Source of the DNA: JALYNX01 sp963724825
GTDB lineage: Bacteria; Actinomycetota; Acidimicrobiia; Spongiisociales; ZC4RG35
NCBI GenBank assembly: GCA_963724825.1
Contig: CAVRWT010000015.1
Span: forward strand, 1-64,000
Direction: 5' to 3'
DNA length: 64,000 nt
Part shown: positions 10,000 to 17,379 of the stretch, piece after piece
Layout: the number at the start of each line of letters is the position of its first letter
Position numbering within the stretch: the stretch's first letter is position 1
Made by a program: the position numbers and the translations under genes
The notes under the pieces: model-generated
Databases searched by the model: none
Told to the model about the DNA's origin: nothing
What the model saw: the letters and a program-made list of their open reading frames with translations, nothing else

Positions 10000-11000
10000 A
10001 TGGCCGACAGCAACATGCAATTGCAGTGGACCGATGACCAGTGGAACAAGGTCCGGCAGGTCGTTTACGAGGAGGCCCGCAGGGCCCGCGTAGCGGGGAA
10101 TGTCTTGCCACTCTATGGACCGCTCGAGCCTGATGCAAGGAGCCTCCGTCCAGGACTAGCTAGGCACCAGGTTCGCCGGGTTCGCGGTGACCGACACCGA
10201 CTCGTCGGAAGTGGTCAGACGCTGCGGAGGTGGCGGGCGTATTTGCAGGGCGCGCAGGTGTCGGACCCGGAGTTGACCAGTGCGTTGATCGCGTTTCGAC
10301 GGGCCGCGAATCCGATCGCGCGGCGGGAGGCCGAGGTCATCTTGCGGGAATGGTCAGGCAGGGGACGACGAGGGTGGGCCGCAGCCCCAAAACCGCCGAG
10401 TCGGCCTATCAGCCAAGTCGGACGAATCGGACGCATCAGGGCCAGTGGGCGCCGCAGTACGGAACGGCAACAGACGCTTCCCAGTGGACAGCGAAGCCAA
10501 CCGGCACAGCAAGTGCGAAGGACAGCGACGCTGAGAACGGCACAATCGGAACGACCTCGTCGATGCGGTTTCACGTGCGATTGGGAAGCTCGAAAAGGAG
10601 TCTCACCGGCCCATTTCGGCACCGGTTGGACCCCGCGTACTCTGCGGTCAGACACCGAGCGAAAACTCGATGGTGTTACCGCAAGATCGTATCCTCCCGT
10701 TTCTGGGAGGGGGCGCGCTCCTGCGCACATCGGCATTGACGCGCACACGGGGGCTCGTCATTGCGTTGGGGCGAGCCGATCGATCTCGTCGTTGCTACCG
10801 ACATTTCGGTCAGGTTCCTTCAGGTCACGCTGAACCATGGTTCGTCGTCACGAGAAGGTCGGCGTGTTCGCATCAAGCAGGCGGACGCGATTGTTGTTTT
10901 AAGCGACCGGACTCCAGCCGAGAAAAACTAGCGAAGAAGACCCCAGCCAAGAAGGCTCCAGCCAAGAAGGGCCAAGAAGGCTCCAGCCAAGAGACCGTAG
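10000..11000 (+). pseudogene. encapsulin-like shell protein, frame-broken
   Basis: ATG 10000, MADSNMQLQWTDDQWNKVRQ then EEARRARVAGNVLPLYGP, equivalent to the N-terminal helix of family 1 encapsulins (Linocin_M18; HK97 fold). Further pieces fit the same fold in order: GFAVTDTDSSEVV, AYLQGAQVSDPELTSALIAF, EAEVI then NGQAGDDEGG (the encapsulin E-loop region ends in a similar FNG), NDLVDAVSRAIGKLEKE, VLPQDRILPFLGGGALL, EPIDLVVATDISVRFLQVTL and VRIKQADAIVVLSD. At least five base shifts are needed. After the last strand a Lys/Ala/Pro tail (KKTPAKKAPAKK, then AKKAPAKRP) runs to the TAG at 11000, if one more shift near 10928 is allowed; otherwise it stops at 10931. It could form a protein nanocompartment. 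A phage capsid is less likely, since no other phage gene is near. Confidence 0.6.
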
Positions 11001-11119
11001 CCCCGACTGTAGCCCTGACTGGTGAGCGACGTTGCGACCGGTATTTCAAGAACGCCAATCTTGCGCCGCGCGTGTGCTCGTATCGTCCAGCGGCGATTTC
11101 AGGTTCGTGAGGCGCGACC

Positions 11120-12156
11120 TTGAGCGAAGTCAACGATAGCTTCCAACGCCAGCTCGCCGCCTGGCGCGATCTCACGCTCGCCGAGATTAGCGGGTCGCTG
11201 CCGCTGCACGAGCCGCGCCGTCACCTCTACGACCTCGTCACGGCGCAGCTGTCGCGCGCCGGGAAAGGTATCCGCCCTGCCCTGTGCATCGCGACAGCCA
11301 AGGCGTTTGGCGGCAAGGAGGCCAACGCGCTGCCCTCCGCTGCCGCGCTGGAGATGCTTCACAACGCCTTCCTCGTGCACGACGACATCGAGGACGGCAG
11401 CGAACTGCGGCGCAACCACCCGACGATGGTGGCCGAACACGGCGTGCCCCTCGCCGTCAACACCGGCGATGCAATGAACGCACTGAGCATCCGCCTGCTG
11501 CGCCGGAATCTACCGCTGCTCGGAGCACCGACCGCTATCCGCATTTACGAGGAGATCGATGCACTACTCGTGGAGTCGCTCGAAGGGCAGGCAATGGAGC
11601 TGGGCTGGATCCGCGACAACGACACACGAGTCGGCGCGTCGGACTACTTGCGCATGACACTCAAGAAGACCTGCCTGTACAGCTTCATACATCCGATGCG
11701 CATCGGCGCGCTGGTGGCTGACGGCGAACGCACCGACCTCGATCGCTTCGACCAGCTCGGCTTCCTCACGGGCAACTGCATTCCAGATTCAGGACGATGT
11801 GTTGAACCTGATAGGCGACCGGCGCTACGGCAAGGAGATCGGCGGAGACCTGATGGAGGGCAAACGCTCTTGATTCTCCGGCCCACCTCTTCGACCAGGT
11901 GTCTCGGGCGCGAGGTAGAAGCGTTGCGCGACTTCCTCGGCCGTCCGAGCGAGAAAGCCGACTGTCGACGGGGAACGGCCAGGTCTACGACCTGCTGCGC
12001 CAATATGGCAGCATCGAGTACGCACAGCAGGCGTCGCGGGAACTGGCGAGCGCGGCGATCGGCGAGTTCGAGACCGCTTTCGCCGGGGCGCAGGACGAGG
12101 AGGCGGGGCAGTTCGTCCGCCAAATTCTCGACTACGTGGTCGAGCGTGAAGCCTGA
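11120..12156 (+). pseudogene. polyprenyl (geranylgeranyl-type) diphosphate synthase, frame-broken
   Basis: Trans-isoprenyl diphosphate synthase, which extends allylic diphosphates with isopentenyl diphosphate. Starts at TTG 11120 (MSEVNDSFQRQLAAW). The family signatures are GKGIRPALCIATAKAFGG, the first Asp-rich motif HNAFLVHDDIEDGSELRR (DDxxD near 11380-11395) and, in another frame, the second Asp-rich motif QIQDDVLNLIGD near 11790-11820, followed by YGKEIGGDLMEGKRS. The C-terminal helix region is YDLLRQYGSIEYAQQASREL, ending at the TGA at 12156. Three or so base shifts are needed, near 11775, 11875 and 11965. Product length cannot be told from sequence. It follows the shell gene by 119 bases on the same strand. 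Confidence 0.8.
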
Positions 12157-12174
12157 GAACAGGAGTGAACCGAC

Positions 12175-12393
12175 GTGCTGCCGGCGACTCGCGATAACCG
12201 AATGATGCAGGAGGCCGTCAGTTTGGCCAAGGACGGCGAGCTCGGAAATTCGGACGCTATTCGGCTCTTGCAGATTCCTCACTCGCCGGACGACGTCGTC
12301 AGAGACGTGCTCGCCAAGTTTGATAAAGCAGTGCGACGCCGCGAAGCCCTGCTGCCCCGGTTTCGGCAAACTCGCGCCCCGCTTTGGCGGTGA
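12175..12393 (+). CDS. small protein running into the contig junction
   Basis: GTG 12175, 18 bases after the synthase stop (AGGAGTGAACC upstream): LPATRDNRMMQEAVSLAKDG then SDAIRLLQIPHSPDDVVRDVL. Hydrophilic and helical; no family recognised. The last 10-15 residues (up to the stop at 12393) overlap the antiporter fragment on the other strand, so the natural C-terminus is probably missing. Confidence 0.4.
   Translation: MLPATRDNRMMQEAVSLAKDGELGNSDAIRLLQIPHSPDDVVRDVLAKFDKAVRRREALLPRFRQTRAPLWR
12345..12385. other. probable artificial junction between two genomes
   Basis: To the left, genes are broken every few hundred bases and resemble proteobacterial proteins. To the right, genes are mostly intact and actinobacterial. 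The minus-strand antiporter frame is family-like down to FTAKAGREFAE (about 12364-12390) and then turns into unrelated sequence. The plus-strand small gene is plausible up to about 12350. The break must lie between these points. Confidence 0.6.
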
Positions 12394-12661
12394 ACACGAA
12401 GTCGACGGCGTACTCGGGAAGGATGGCGATCAGGGCCAGCAGGGCCAGGGCGAGCCCGGCGGCTATGTCCAGCTGGATCACCTCTGCCGCCCAGGAGAGC
12501 ATGAACGCAGCACCCACGATCGCCAGGCCGTAGAGGATTGCGGCGACGACCGGCGCCGGGTGGGTGTCGGTAAGCCGAAGGAACACTCCCGGCAGCGTGG
12601 CCGCCACGGCAAGCGAGATGAAGAGAATCTGACGGCGGGGATTTAGATCGACGTTTTCCAT
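12360..12661 (-). pseudogene. sodium/calcium exchanger family protein, N-terminal fragment
   Basis: ATG 12661, MENVDLNPRRQILFISLAVA. Residues 11-90 hold three hydrophobic helices, with the family's first repeat in AAEVIQLDIAAGLALALLAL and IAILPEYAVDFVFTAKAG (acidic Glu in the first alpha-repeat, as in CaxA-type Ca2+/H+ or Na+/Ca2+ exchangers). Full-length members have 300-360 residues; only about 100 are here, because the frame meets the junction. The frame stays open to 12299, but that part is foreign. Integral membrane protein. Confidence 0.65.
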
Positions 12662-12696
12662 CGGTCGGTGTGGATCTTAAGAAGACCGTATCGGGG

Positions 12697-13890
12697 TCAG
12701 TTCAAGACCCTTCGACATGACCACGGCTTCCAAAAGCCTTGGCCCAGGTCCTGATACCTCTGCCCTAGCCAGGCGGCTGTCCCGATGTTGGCCACTCCGT
12801 CGAACGGGCCACTGTTGGGGAAGCCTGCCTTTGGCGCCGTTGCCGCCCAGGTCGACGGCAGGAATTGGAACAGGCCCGAGGCTCCTGAATAGGGGTTATA
12901 GGCATCGGCATCTCCCAGGCTCTCGCATTGGATGATCGCCAGCGCCTCGTTGACTCTCGAGGCTGGGAAATATCGACTCACCTCGCCACGCCAGCGCTCC
13001 ACGGCCGCCGGGAAGTTGGTGTTGCCCCCGCCGCCACCCCCTCCCGTGTCGTCGTCGGTTGTCGTGGTCACCGGTGCCGTGGTGGTCGTGGTCGGGGCGC
13101 TGGTCCCGCCCGGAGTGTCCGGGACAGTGGTCGTCGGCGGGTCCCGCTCTTCCTGTCGCTCCTGTTCGGCTTCTCTGGCCCGCGCCGCGTCGACTGCGTT
13201 GAGAGCCTCGCTGTACTCGGCAGCAGACCTGGTCGCTTCGCGGATCGCCTCTGCCACCTTGGCGTCGGCCTGCTCGTAGAGACTTGCCAGGTTTTCGGTC
13301 TCGGCATCGACTTCGGCCTGAAGCTGAGCGACACGCTCCTGATCGGCAAGGAAGGTCGCGACCAGTGCTTCGAGGTCGCGCCGCTTCATGATGAGGGCGT
13401 TGACATTCTCCTGCCCGTTGGCGACGACGTCGCCGATGAAGAGGCCGGCCACAAGCGCATCCTCGACGTTGTCCGAGTTGGCGAGGCTGACACCTGGCGA
13501 GCTGAGAGCGCTCATGTAGGCATCCACTGCCTGAGATTCGATATCGGCCTGAATCCCCAACAATTCAACGTCAGCGAACCCGATTTGACCCTGGAGCCTG
13601 TCGACTCCGGCGGCCACCGAGGAGAGTTGCTCCGCCAGGTCGTCGAGCCTGACCATGCTGGCGGCGAGTTGGGACTCGATGTCCGAACGGTTGGCTACGG
13701 CCTCGTCGACCAGCCCGCTGGCCGCCCCCGCCTGCTGTTGGGCCTCTTCTGCCGCATTCTCGGCGTCACCAACGCTCTGGGCGCGCGCGCCAGCGGCAGT
13801 GCTGGTGAGCACGGCAGCGGCCAGAACGGCGGCCAGGAGCGAGGAGAGGGTGCGACGACAGCGCATCGGTTGGGAGGCAAGGGTAACCAA
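12697..13890 (-). CDS. secreted coiled-coil protein with transglycosylase-like domain
   Basis: 397 residues from TTG 13890 (GGAGGG just upstream); an ATG nine codons in, at 13866, is an alternative. A signal peptide (LSSLLAAVLAAAVLTSTAAG) is followed by residues 40-250 with heptad-like coiled coil, as in the N-terminal parts of peptidoglycan-hydrolase regulators. Next is a Thr/Pro linker (TTTTTTAPVTTTT and a Gly run), then a C-terminal lysozyme-like domain: ALAIIQCESLGDADAYNPYS with the catalytic-type Glu in QCES, and SGLFQFLPSTWAATAP. It probably cleaves glycan strands at the cell surface, much like resuscitation-promoting or SLT proteins. The M23 peptidase at 58 kb has a similar N-terminal half. 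Confidence 0.8.
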   Translation of the reverse strand: MVTLASQPMRCRRTLSSLLAAVLAAAVLTSTAAGARAQSVGDAENAAEEAQQQAGAASGLVDEAVANRSDIESQLAASMVRLDDLAEQLSSVAAGVDRLQGQIGFADVELLGIQADIESQAVDAYMSALSSPGVSLANSDNVEDALVAGLFIGDVVANGQENVNALIMKRRDLEALVATFLADQERVAQLQAEVDAETENLASLYEQADAKVAEAIREATRSAAEYSEALNAVDAARAREAEQERQEERDPPTTTVPDTPGGTSAPTTTTTAPVTTTTDDDTGGGGGGGNTNFPAAVERWRGEVSRYFPASRVNEALAIIQCESLGDADAYNPYSGASGLFQFLPSTWAATAPKAGFPNSGPFDGVANIGTAAWLGQRYQDLGQGFWKPWSCRRVLN

Positions 13891-13977
13891 TGCCCTCCAC
13901 CACGTGAAGTGGGATCCGCCCGGTCCACGTCTCGGGCATGGGCTGACAGGCCTGGCCTGTCAGGTTTAAGGTCGGCT

Positions 13978-14364
13978 ATCGACCGTCTGAACATCTCGTC
14001 CGGTTCCCCATTCGAGCCCCGTATCGGGTTCAGCCGCGCGGTCCGGGTGGGCGACCGGGTCCTCGTGGCGGGAACAGCGCCTATCTGGCCCGATGGCGAG
14101 GTGGACCCCGATCCGGCGACACAGGCGAGAAGATGTCTCGAGATCATTCTCGATGCGCTCTATCAGGCGGGCGCCCGGGCGAGTGACGTGGTGCGCACCA
14201 GGTCCTATCTCACCGACGCCTCCTACGCGGATGCCGTGGGGAGGGCTCACGGTGAGGTGTTCGGTCAGGTGAGACCGGCGTCGACGATGGTCGTGGTGGC
14301 CGGGCTGCTCGACGAGCGGTGGAAGGTCGAGATCGAAGCCGAGGCGATTGTCGATTCGGTCTAG
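13978..14364 (+). CDS. RidA (YjgF/YER057c/UK114) family protein
   Basis: About 128 residues. ISSGSPFEPRIGFSRAVRVG and VFVAGT-type VLVAGTAPIWPDGEVD are typical of RidA proteins, which hydrolyse reactive enamine/imine intermediates or have related roles. The family's conserved Arg is present in VVRTRSYLTD, and HGEVFGQVRPASTMVVVAGL completes the core. No ATG, GTG or TTG precedes the domain at the right distance; I took ATC 13978, and CTG 13987 is also possible, so a start-codon error in the sequence is likely. It stops 6 bases from the convergent zinc peptidase gene. Confidence 0.75.
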   Translation: MDRLNISSGSPFEPRIGFSRAVRVGDRVLVAGTAPIWPDGEVDPDPATQARRCLEIILDALYQAGARASDVVRTRSYLTDASYADAVGRAHGEVFGQVRPASTMVVVAGLLDERWKVEIEAEAIVDSV

Positions 14365-14370
14365 ACCGTC

Positions 14371-15270
14371 TCAGCCGGCTGCCGAGAATGTGTCGCAGGC
14401 CCCGGGGTCTCCTGAGTCGTAGCCGGTCATGGTCCACTGAGCACGCTGTTCGGCCGATCCATGGGTCCACGTCTCGGGGTTGATCTGGCCCGTTACCTGA
14501 CTCTGGATGCGATCGTCGCCCACCGCCTCCGCCGCTTCGATCGCCTCCTGGATCTCTCCCGGGTCCAGCTCAACTGACTCGCCGGTTCCGGTCCCCACCG
14601 TCAGGGTGGAGGCCCAAACCCCGGCAAAGCAGTCAGCCTGCAACTCCATCAGAACCGAAAGGTCGTTTGCCTGGTCGGGATTCTGTTGCTGGAGGGCCCG
14701 CACCTCGTCGGAGACTCCGATGACCGTCTGGATGTGATGACCGAATTCATGTGCGATGACATATGCAGGGGCGAAATCGCCTCTCGCACCGAACTGTTCC
14801 TTCAGCTGGTTGAAGAAGTCAAAGTCGAGGTAGATCTTCTCGTCGACGGGGCAGTAGTGGGGACCTACGGTCTCGTCTGCGCCCCCACAGCCCGAGTCCG
14901 TGTAGTCCTCGAAGATCACAAACCGTGGCGTCCTGTAGTCGTTCCTGCCTGCCGCGATGAAGACCTGCGACCACATCGAGTCGAGGTCGGTGTACACCGC
15001 GTTCATGTAGTCCTTGAGGTCGGCGTCAGGATCGGCAGCGGGGTCGATCGTGCCCTCGGTTTCGGGAGCGACCACGCCGGGCGCAAGGGCATCGGTGATG
15101 TCGTCGAGCGTTCCCGGATCGATCCCTCCGCCGCCAAGAAACATGACCAACAACACGACGATCAGGCCGATGCCGCCGGCCCCGCCACCGAGCGCGATAC
15201 CGCGGCGCGACGTTTGGCCCCGCCGGTCTTCGAGTCCCTTGCTGACTGGCTCTTTCTTGTACCGCACCAT
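14371..15270 (-). CDS. neutral zinc metallopeptidase, YpfJ family
   Basis: 299 residues. A basic N-terminus and one membrane helix (IGLIVVLLVMFLGGG, residues 33-47) anchor it; the rest should be outside. The catalytic motif is HEFGHH in AYVIAHEFGHHIQTVIGV (residues 170-190), with a downstream Glu in LMELQADCFAGVWAS as the likely third ligand. YCPVDEKIYLDFDFFNQL and RYRTPRFVIF-type text (DYRTPRFVIFEDYT) match PF04228. Cys pairs are consistent with an exported protein. Natural substrates of this family are poorly known. It is divergent from msrA, with 78 bases between the starts. Confidence 0.85.
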   Translation of the reverse strand: MVRYKKEPVSKGLEDRRGQTSRRGIALGGGAGGIGLIVVLLVMFLGGGGIDPGTLDDITDALAPGVVAPETEGTIDPAADPDADLKDYMNAVYTDLDSMWSQVFIAAGRNDYRTPRFVIFEDYTDSGCGGADETVGPHYCPVDEKIYLDFDFFNQLKEQFGARGDFAPAYVIAHEFGHHIQTVIGVSDEVRALQQQNPDQANDLSVLMELQADCFAGVWASTLTVGTGTGESVELDPGEIQEAIEAAEAVGDDRIQSQVTGQINPETWTHGSAEQRAQWTMTGYDSGDPGACDTFSAAG

Positions 15271-15348
15271 TAGGACTCGAGGAAACTAGGCCGATCGGGA
15301 ACGCGTGGTCGAGCGATCGGGTTGTATCGGCCAGGAGGTCGATCAGAG

Positions 15349-15984
15349 ATGTTTGGACGAAAGAAGACCGAGATGCCAGGTGCCAGCGATTCCCTTCCCG
15401 GGCGGGAGCGGCCCGTTGCCGTGCCGCCTGCCCATTTCGTGAACGGGAATCCGCTGACCGCACCATTCCCGGCGGACACCGAGACGGCTGTCTTCGGGAT
15501 GGGCTGCTTCTGGGGCGCCGAGCGGCGATTCTGGAAGATGGACGGCGTTTACAGCACCGCTGCCGGCTACGCCGGGGGCTACACGCCGAATCCCTCATAC
15601 GAGGAGGTATGCACCGGTCGCACTGGCCACACCGAGGTGACCCTGGTCGTCTACAGACCGGCCGAGGTGTCGTATGAGGAACTGTTGCGCACCTTCTGGG
15701 AGACCCACGACCCGACCCAGGGGATGCAGCAGGGGAACGACATCGGCACCCAGTACCGCTCGGCGATCTACACGACCACTGATGAGCAATTGGAAATCGC
15801 AAAGCGATCGCGGGACAAGTATCAGGCAGAGCTGAGCCCGCTCGGCTTCGGTGACATCACGACCGAGATCGCGCCCCTTGGGGAGTTCTATTACGCCGAG
15901 GACTACCACCAGCAGTACCTGGCGAAGAACCCGCACGGTTACGACTGCCACGCCAACACCGGGATCGCTTACCCGATCGACTGA
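15349..15984 (+). CDS. msrA: peptide-methionine (S)-S-oxide reductase
   Basis: 211 residues from ATG 15349 with AGGAGGT 8 bases upstream. It reduces methionine-S-sulfoxide in oxidised proteins. The catalytic Cys is in GMGCFWGAERRFW (GCFWG motif, residues 50-60), followed by YAGGYTPNPSYEEVCTGRTG and the substrate-binding HTEVTLVVY. The end has a C-terminal HANTGIAYPID where some members carry recycling Cys (CHAN here). The first 40 residues (MFGRKKTEMPGAS) are an extension beyond the core, as in other long MsrA forms. No secretion signal, so cytoplasmic. Confidence 0.92.
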   Translation: MFGRKKTEMPGASDSLPGRERPVAVPPAHFVNGNPLTAPFPADTETAVFGMGCFWGAERRFWKMDGVYSTAAGYAGGYTPNPSYEEVCTGRTGHTEVTLVVYRPAEVSYEELLRTFWETHDPTQGMQQGNDIGTQYRSAIYTTTDEQLEIAKRSRDKYQAELSPLGFGDITTEIAPLGEFYYAEDYHQQYLAKNPHGYDCHANTGIAYPID

Positions 15985-15990
15985 GCGAAG

Positions 15991-17379
15991 TCAGCTGGCC
16001 CTGAGGGAAGCCTCCAGGGCCATCCTGACAACGCTGTCCACCGGCAGCCCGGCGTCGATTTGCTCCTCGGCGTCCGGGGTGACGCCGGTATCGCCGAAGT
16101 CGAGCCCGCCGGGAGTGACCCAGCGGGCGACCGTGAGCTTGAGCGCCCCGCCGTTGGAGAGCCCGAATCGCTGCTGAACCGTGTTCTTGCCAAAGGTGTT
16201 CTCGCCAACCACGGTTGCTCTTCCCCGTTCCTGGAGGACGGCGGATACGACCTCCGACGCCGAGGCGCTGCCTTTGTTGACCACGAAGACGAGATCGAGA
16301 TCGGCAGGCACCAGGGGATGGCCTGACACCTCATAGGAGGTGGTCCCTTCCGATCCCTCGGTGACGACCACATCGCCATCGGCGAGGAACACCGAGGTCA
16401 CGGCGATCGCGGTGTCGAGGAGGCCACCAGGATTGTCCCGGAGGTCGATGACAAGGGAGTCGATATCACTCGTCAGGAGTTCGGTCACTGCTGTCTCGAA
16501 CTGCTCGTCGGCATCCCCTGTGAACAGGTTGAGCCGCACGTACCCGGTATGCCCGACGAGTTGGCTCTCGACGACCGGGATGACCACCTCTTCCCGGATG
16601 ATCGTGACGTCGAATTGGTCCCCGTCGCGGAGAACGGTGAGTGTGACCTCGGTCCCGGCCTGACCCCTCACCCTCGATGTCACCTCGTCGACAGTCCATC
16701 CGTCGATCTCGCTCCCGTCGACGCGGACAACGACGTCGTCACGCATCAGCCCGGCAGATTCCGCAGGGCTGCCCTCGATTGTCGACACGATGAGCAGGCG
16801 GCAGGTGTCGGTGATAACCGAGCACTGGGCCTTGGTCCCGGTCGATGAGTCCTCGGCAATGACCAGTGCGCCGATCCCCTGGATCTCGCCATCCTGTTCC
16901 TCCTCGAGAAGGGCGAGCGATTCGCGATCGAGGTACACCGAGTTGGCGTCAAGGCCATAGGTGGCCAATCCCGCCACCATCGCCTCGGCCGCCTCGGCGG
17001 TGGTTTCGGCCTCGTCCACGATCAATCGACAGGTTGCATCGAACTCATCGGTTGGCTCGGCACAGACCAGGTCCCCGGTGGAGCTCGACCCGTCGAGGTC
17101 GGCCACCCCGAGAGCCGCCGCACCCGCCAAATCGGCGTCCGCCGGATCGTCGACATAGTGACGCCGGACCAGTTCGTACGCCTCACAGACGATCTCAACG
17201 TCTTCCGTTGCCTGATCACAGGTAACGGTCTCGAGGCTGCGTCGGGACGGTTCAGGGTTGGCCGAAGGAGTGGTCGAGGAGGTGGAGGCGATTTGGGTGC
17301 CCTGGTTCCCGGCCACTCCGGTGCAAGCGGCGATGGTGAGTGCGAGGGCAAACGCCATGAGGCGCCGGAGATCTTTCAA
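15991..17379 (-). CDS. S41 C-terminal-processing peptidase lipoprotein (copy A)
   Basis: 462 residues. A lipoprotein signal (LMAFALALTIAAC, lipobox AAC at about 19) anchors it outside the membrane. After a Thr/Ser linker and a Cys-containing N-terminal region comes a PDZ domain (SPAESAGLMRDDVVVRVDG, residues 215-235). The tail-specific protease core follows: VRLNLFTGD, LVIDLRDNPGGLLDTAI, the nucleophile Ser in NKGSASASEV and the catalytic Lys in FGKNTVQ. It should cut unfolded or tagged extracytoplasmic proteins. Its start overlaps the stop of a paralogue by 4 bases, so the two are co-translated. Confidence 0.88.
   Translation of the reverse strand: MKDLRRLMAFALALTIAACTGVAGNQGTQIASTSSTTPSANPEPSRRSLETVTCDQATEDVEIVCEAYELVRRHYVDDPADADLAGAAALGVADLDGSSSTGDLVCAEPTDEFDATCRLIVDEAETTAEAAEAMVAGLATYGLDANSVYLDRESLALLEEEQDGEIQGIGALVIAEDSSTGTKAQCSVITDTCRLLIVSTIEGSPAESAGLMRDDVVVRVDGSEIDGWTVDEVTSRVRGQAGTEVTLTVLRDGDQFDVTIIREEVVIPVVESQLVGHTGYVRLNLFTGDADEQFETAVTELLTSDIDSLVIDLRDNPGGLLDTAIAVTSVFLADGDVVVTEGSEGTTSYEVSGHPLVPADLDLVFVVNKGSASASEVVSAVLQERGRATVVGENTFGKNTVQQRFGLSNGGALKLTVARWVTPGGLDFGDTGVTPDAEEQIDAGLPVDSVVRMALEASLRAS

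Noticed and set aside
10000..11000. Phage capsid gene from a prophage
   Set aside because: No terminase, portal, protease or tail genes nearby; neighbours are metabolic. Encapsulin is the better fit.
6755..12156. Encapsulin cargo-targeting peptides at the C-termini of neighbouring enzymes
   Set aside because: The ends of the flavoprotein, linker protein and prenyl synthase (LPREQGEAK, VLVVQVE, DYVVEREA) do not resemble the known SLxxGSL-type peptides.
1..12345. Horizontally acquired island of decaying pseudogenes
   Set aside because: Catalytic motifs remain intact across breaks and homopolymer corrections restore conserved ends, so sequence error is more likely. No mobile-element genes or att repeats are seen.
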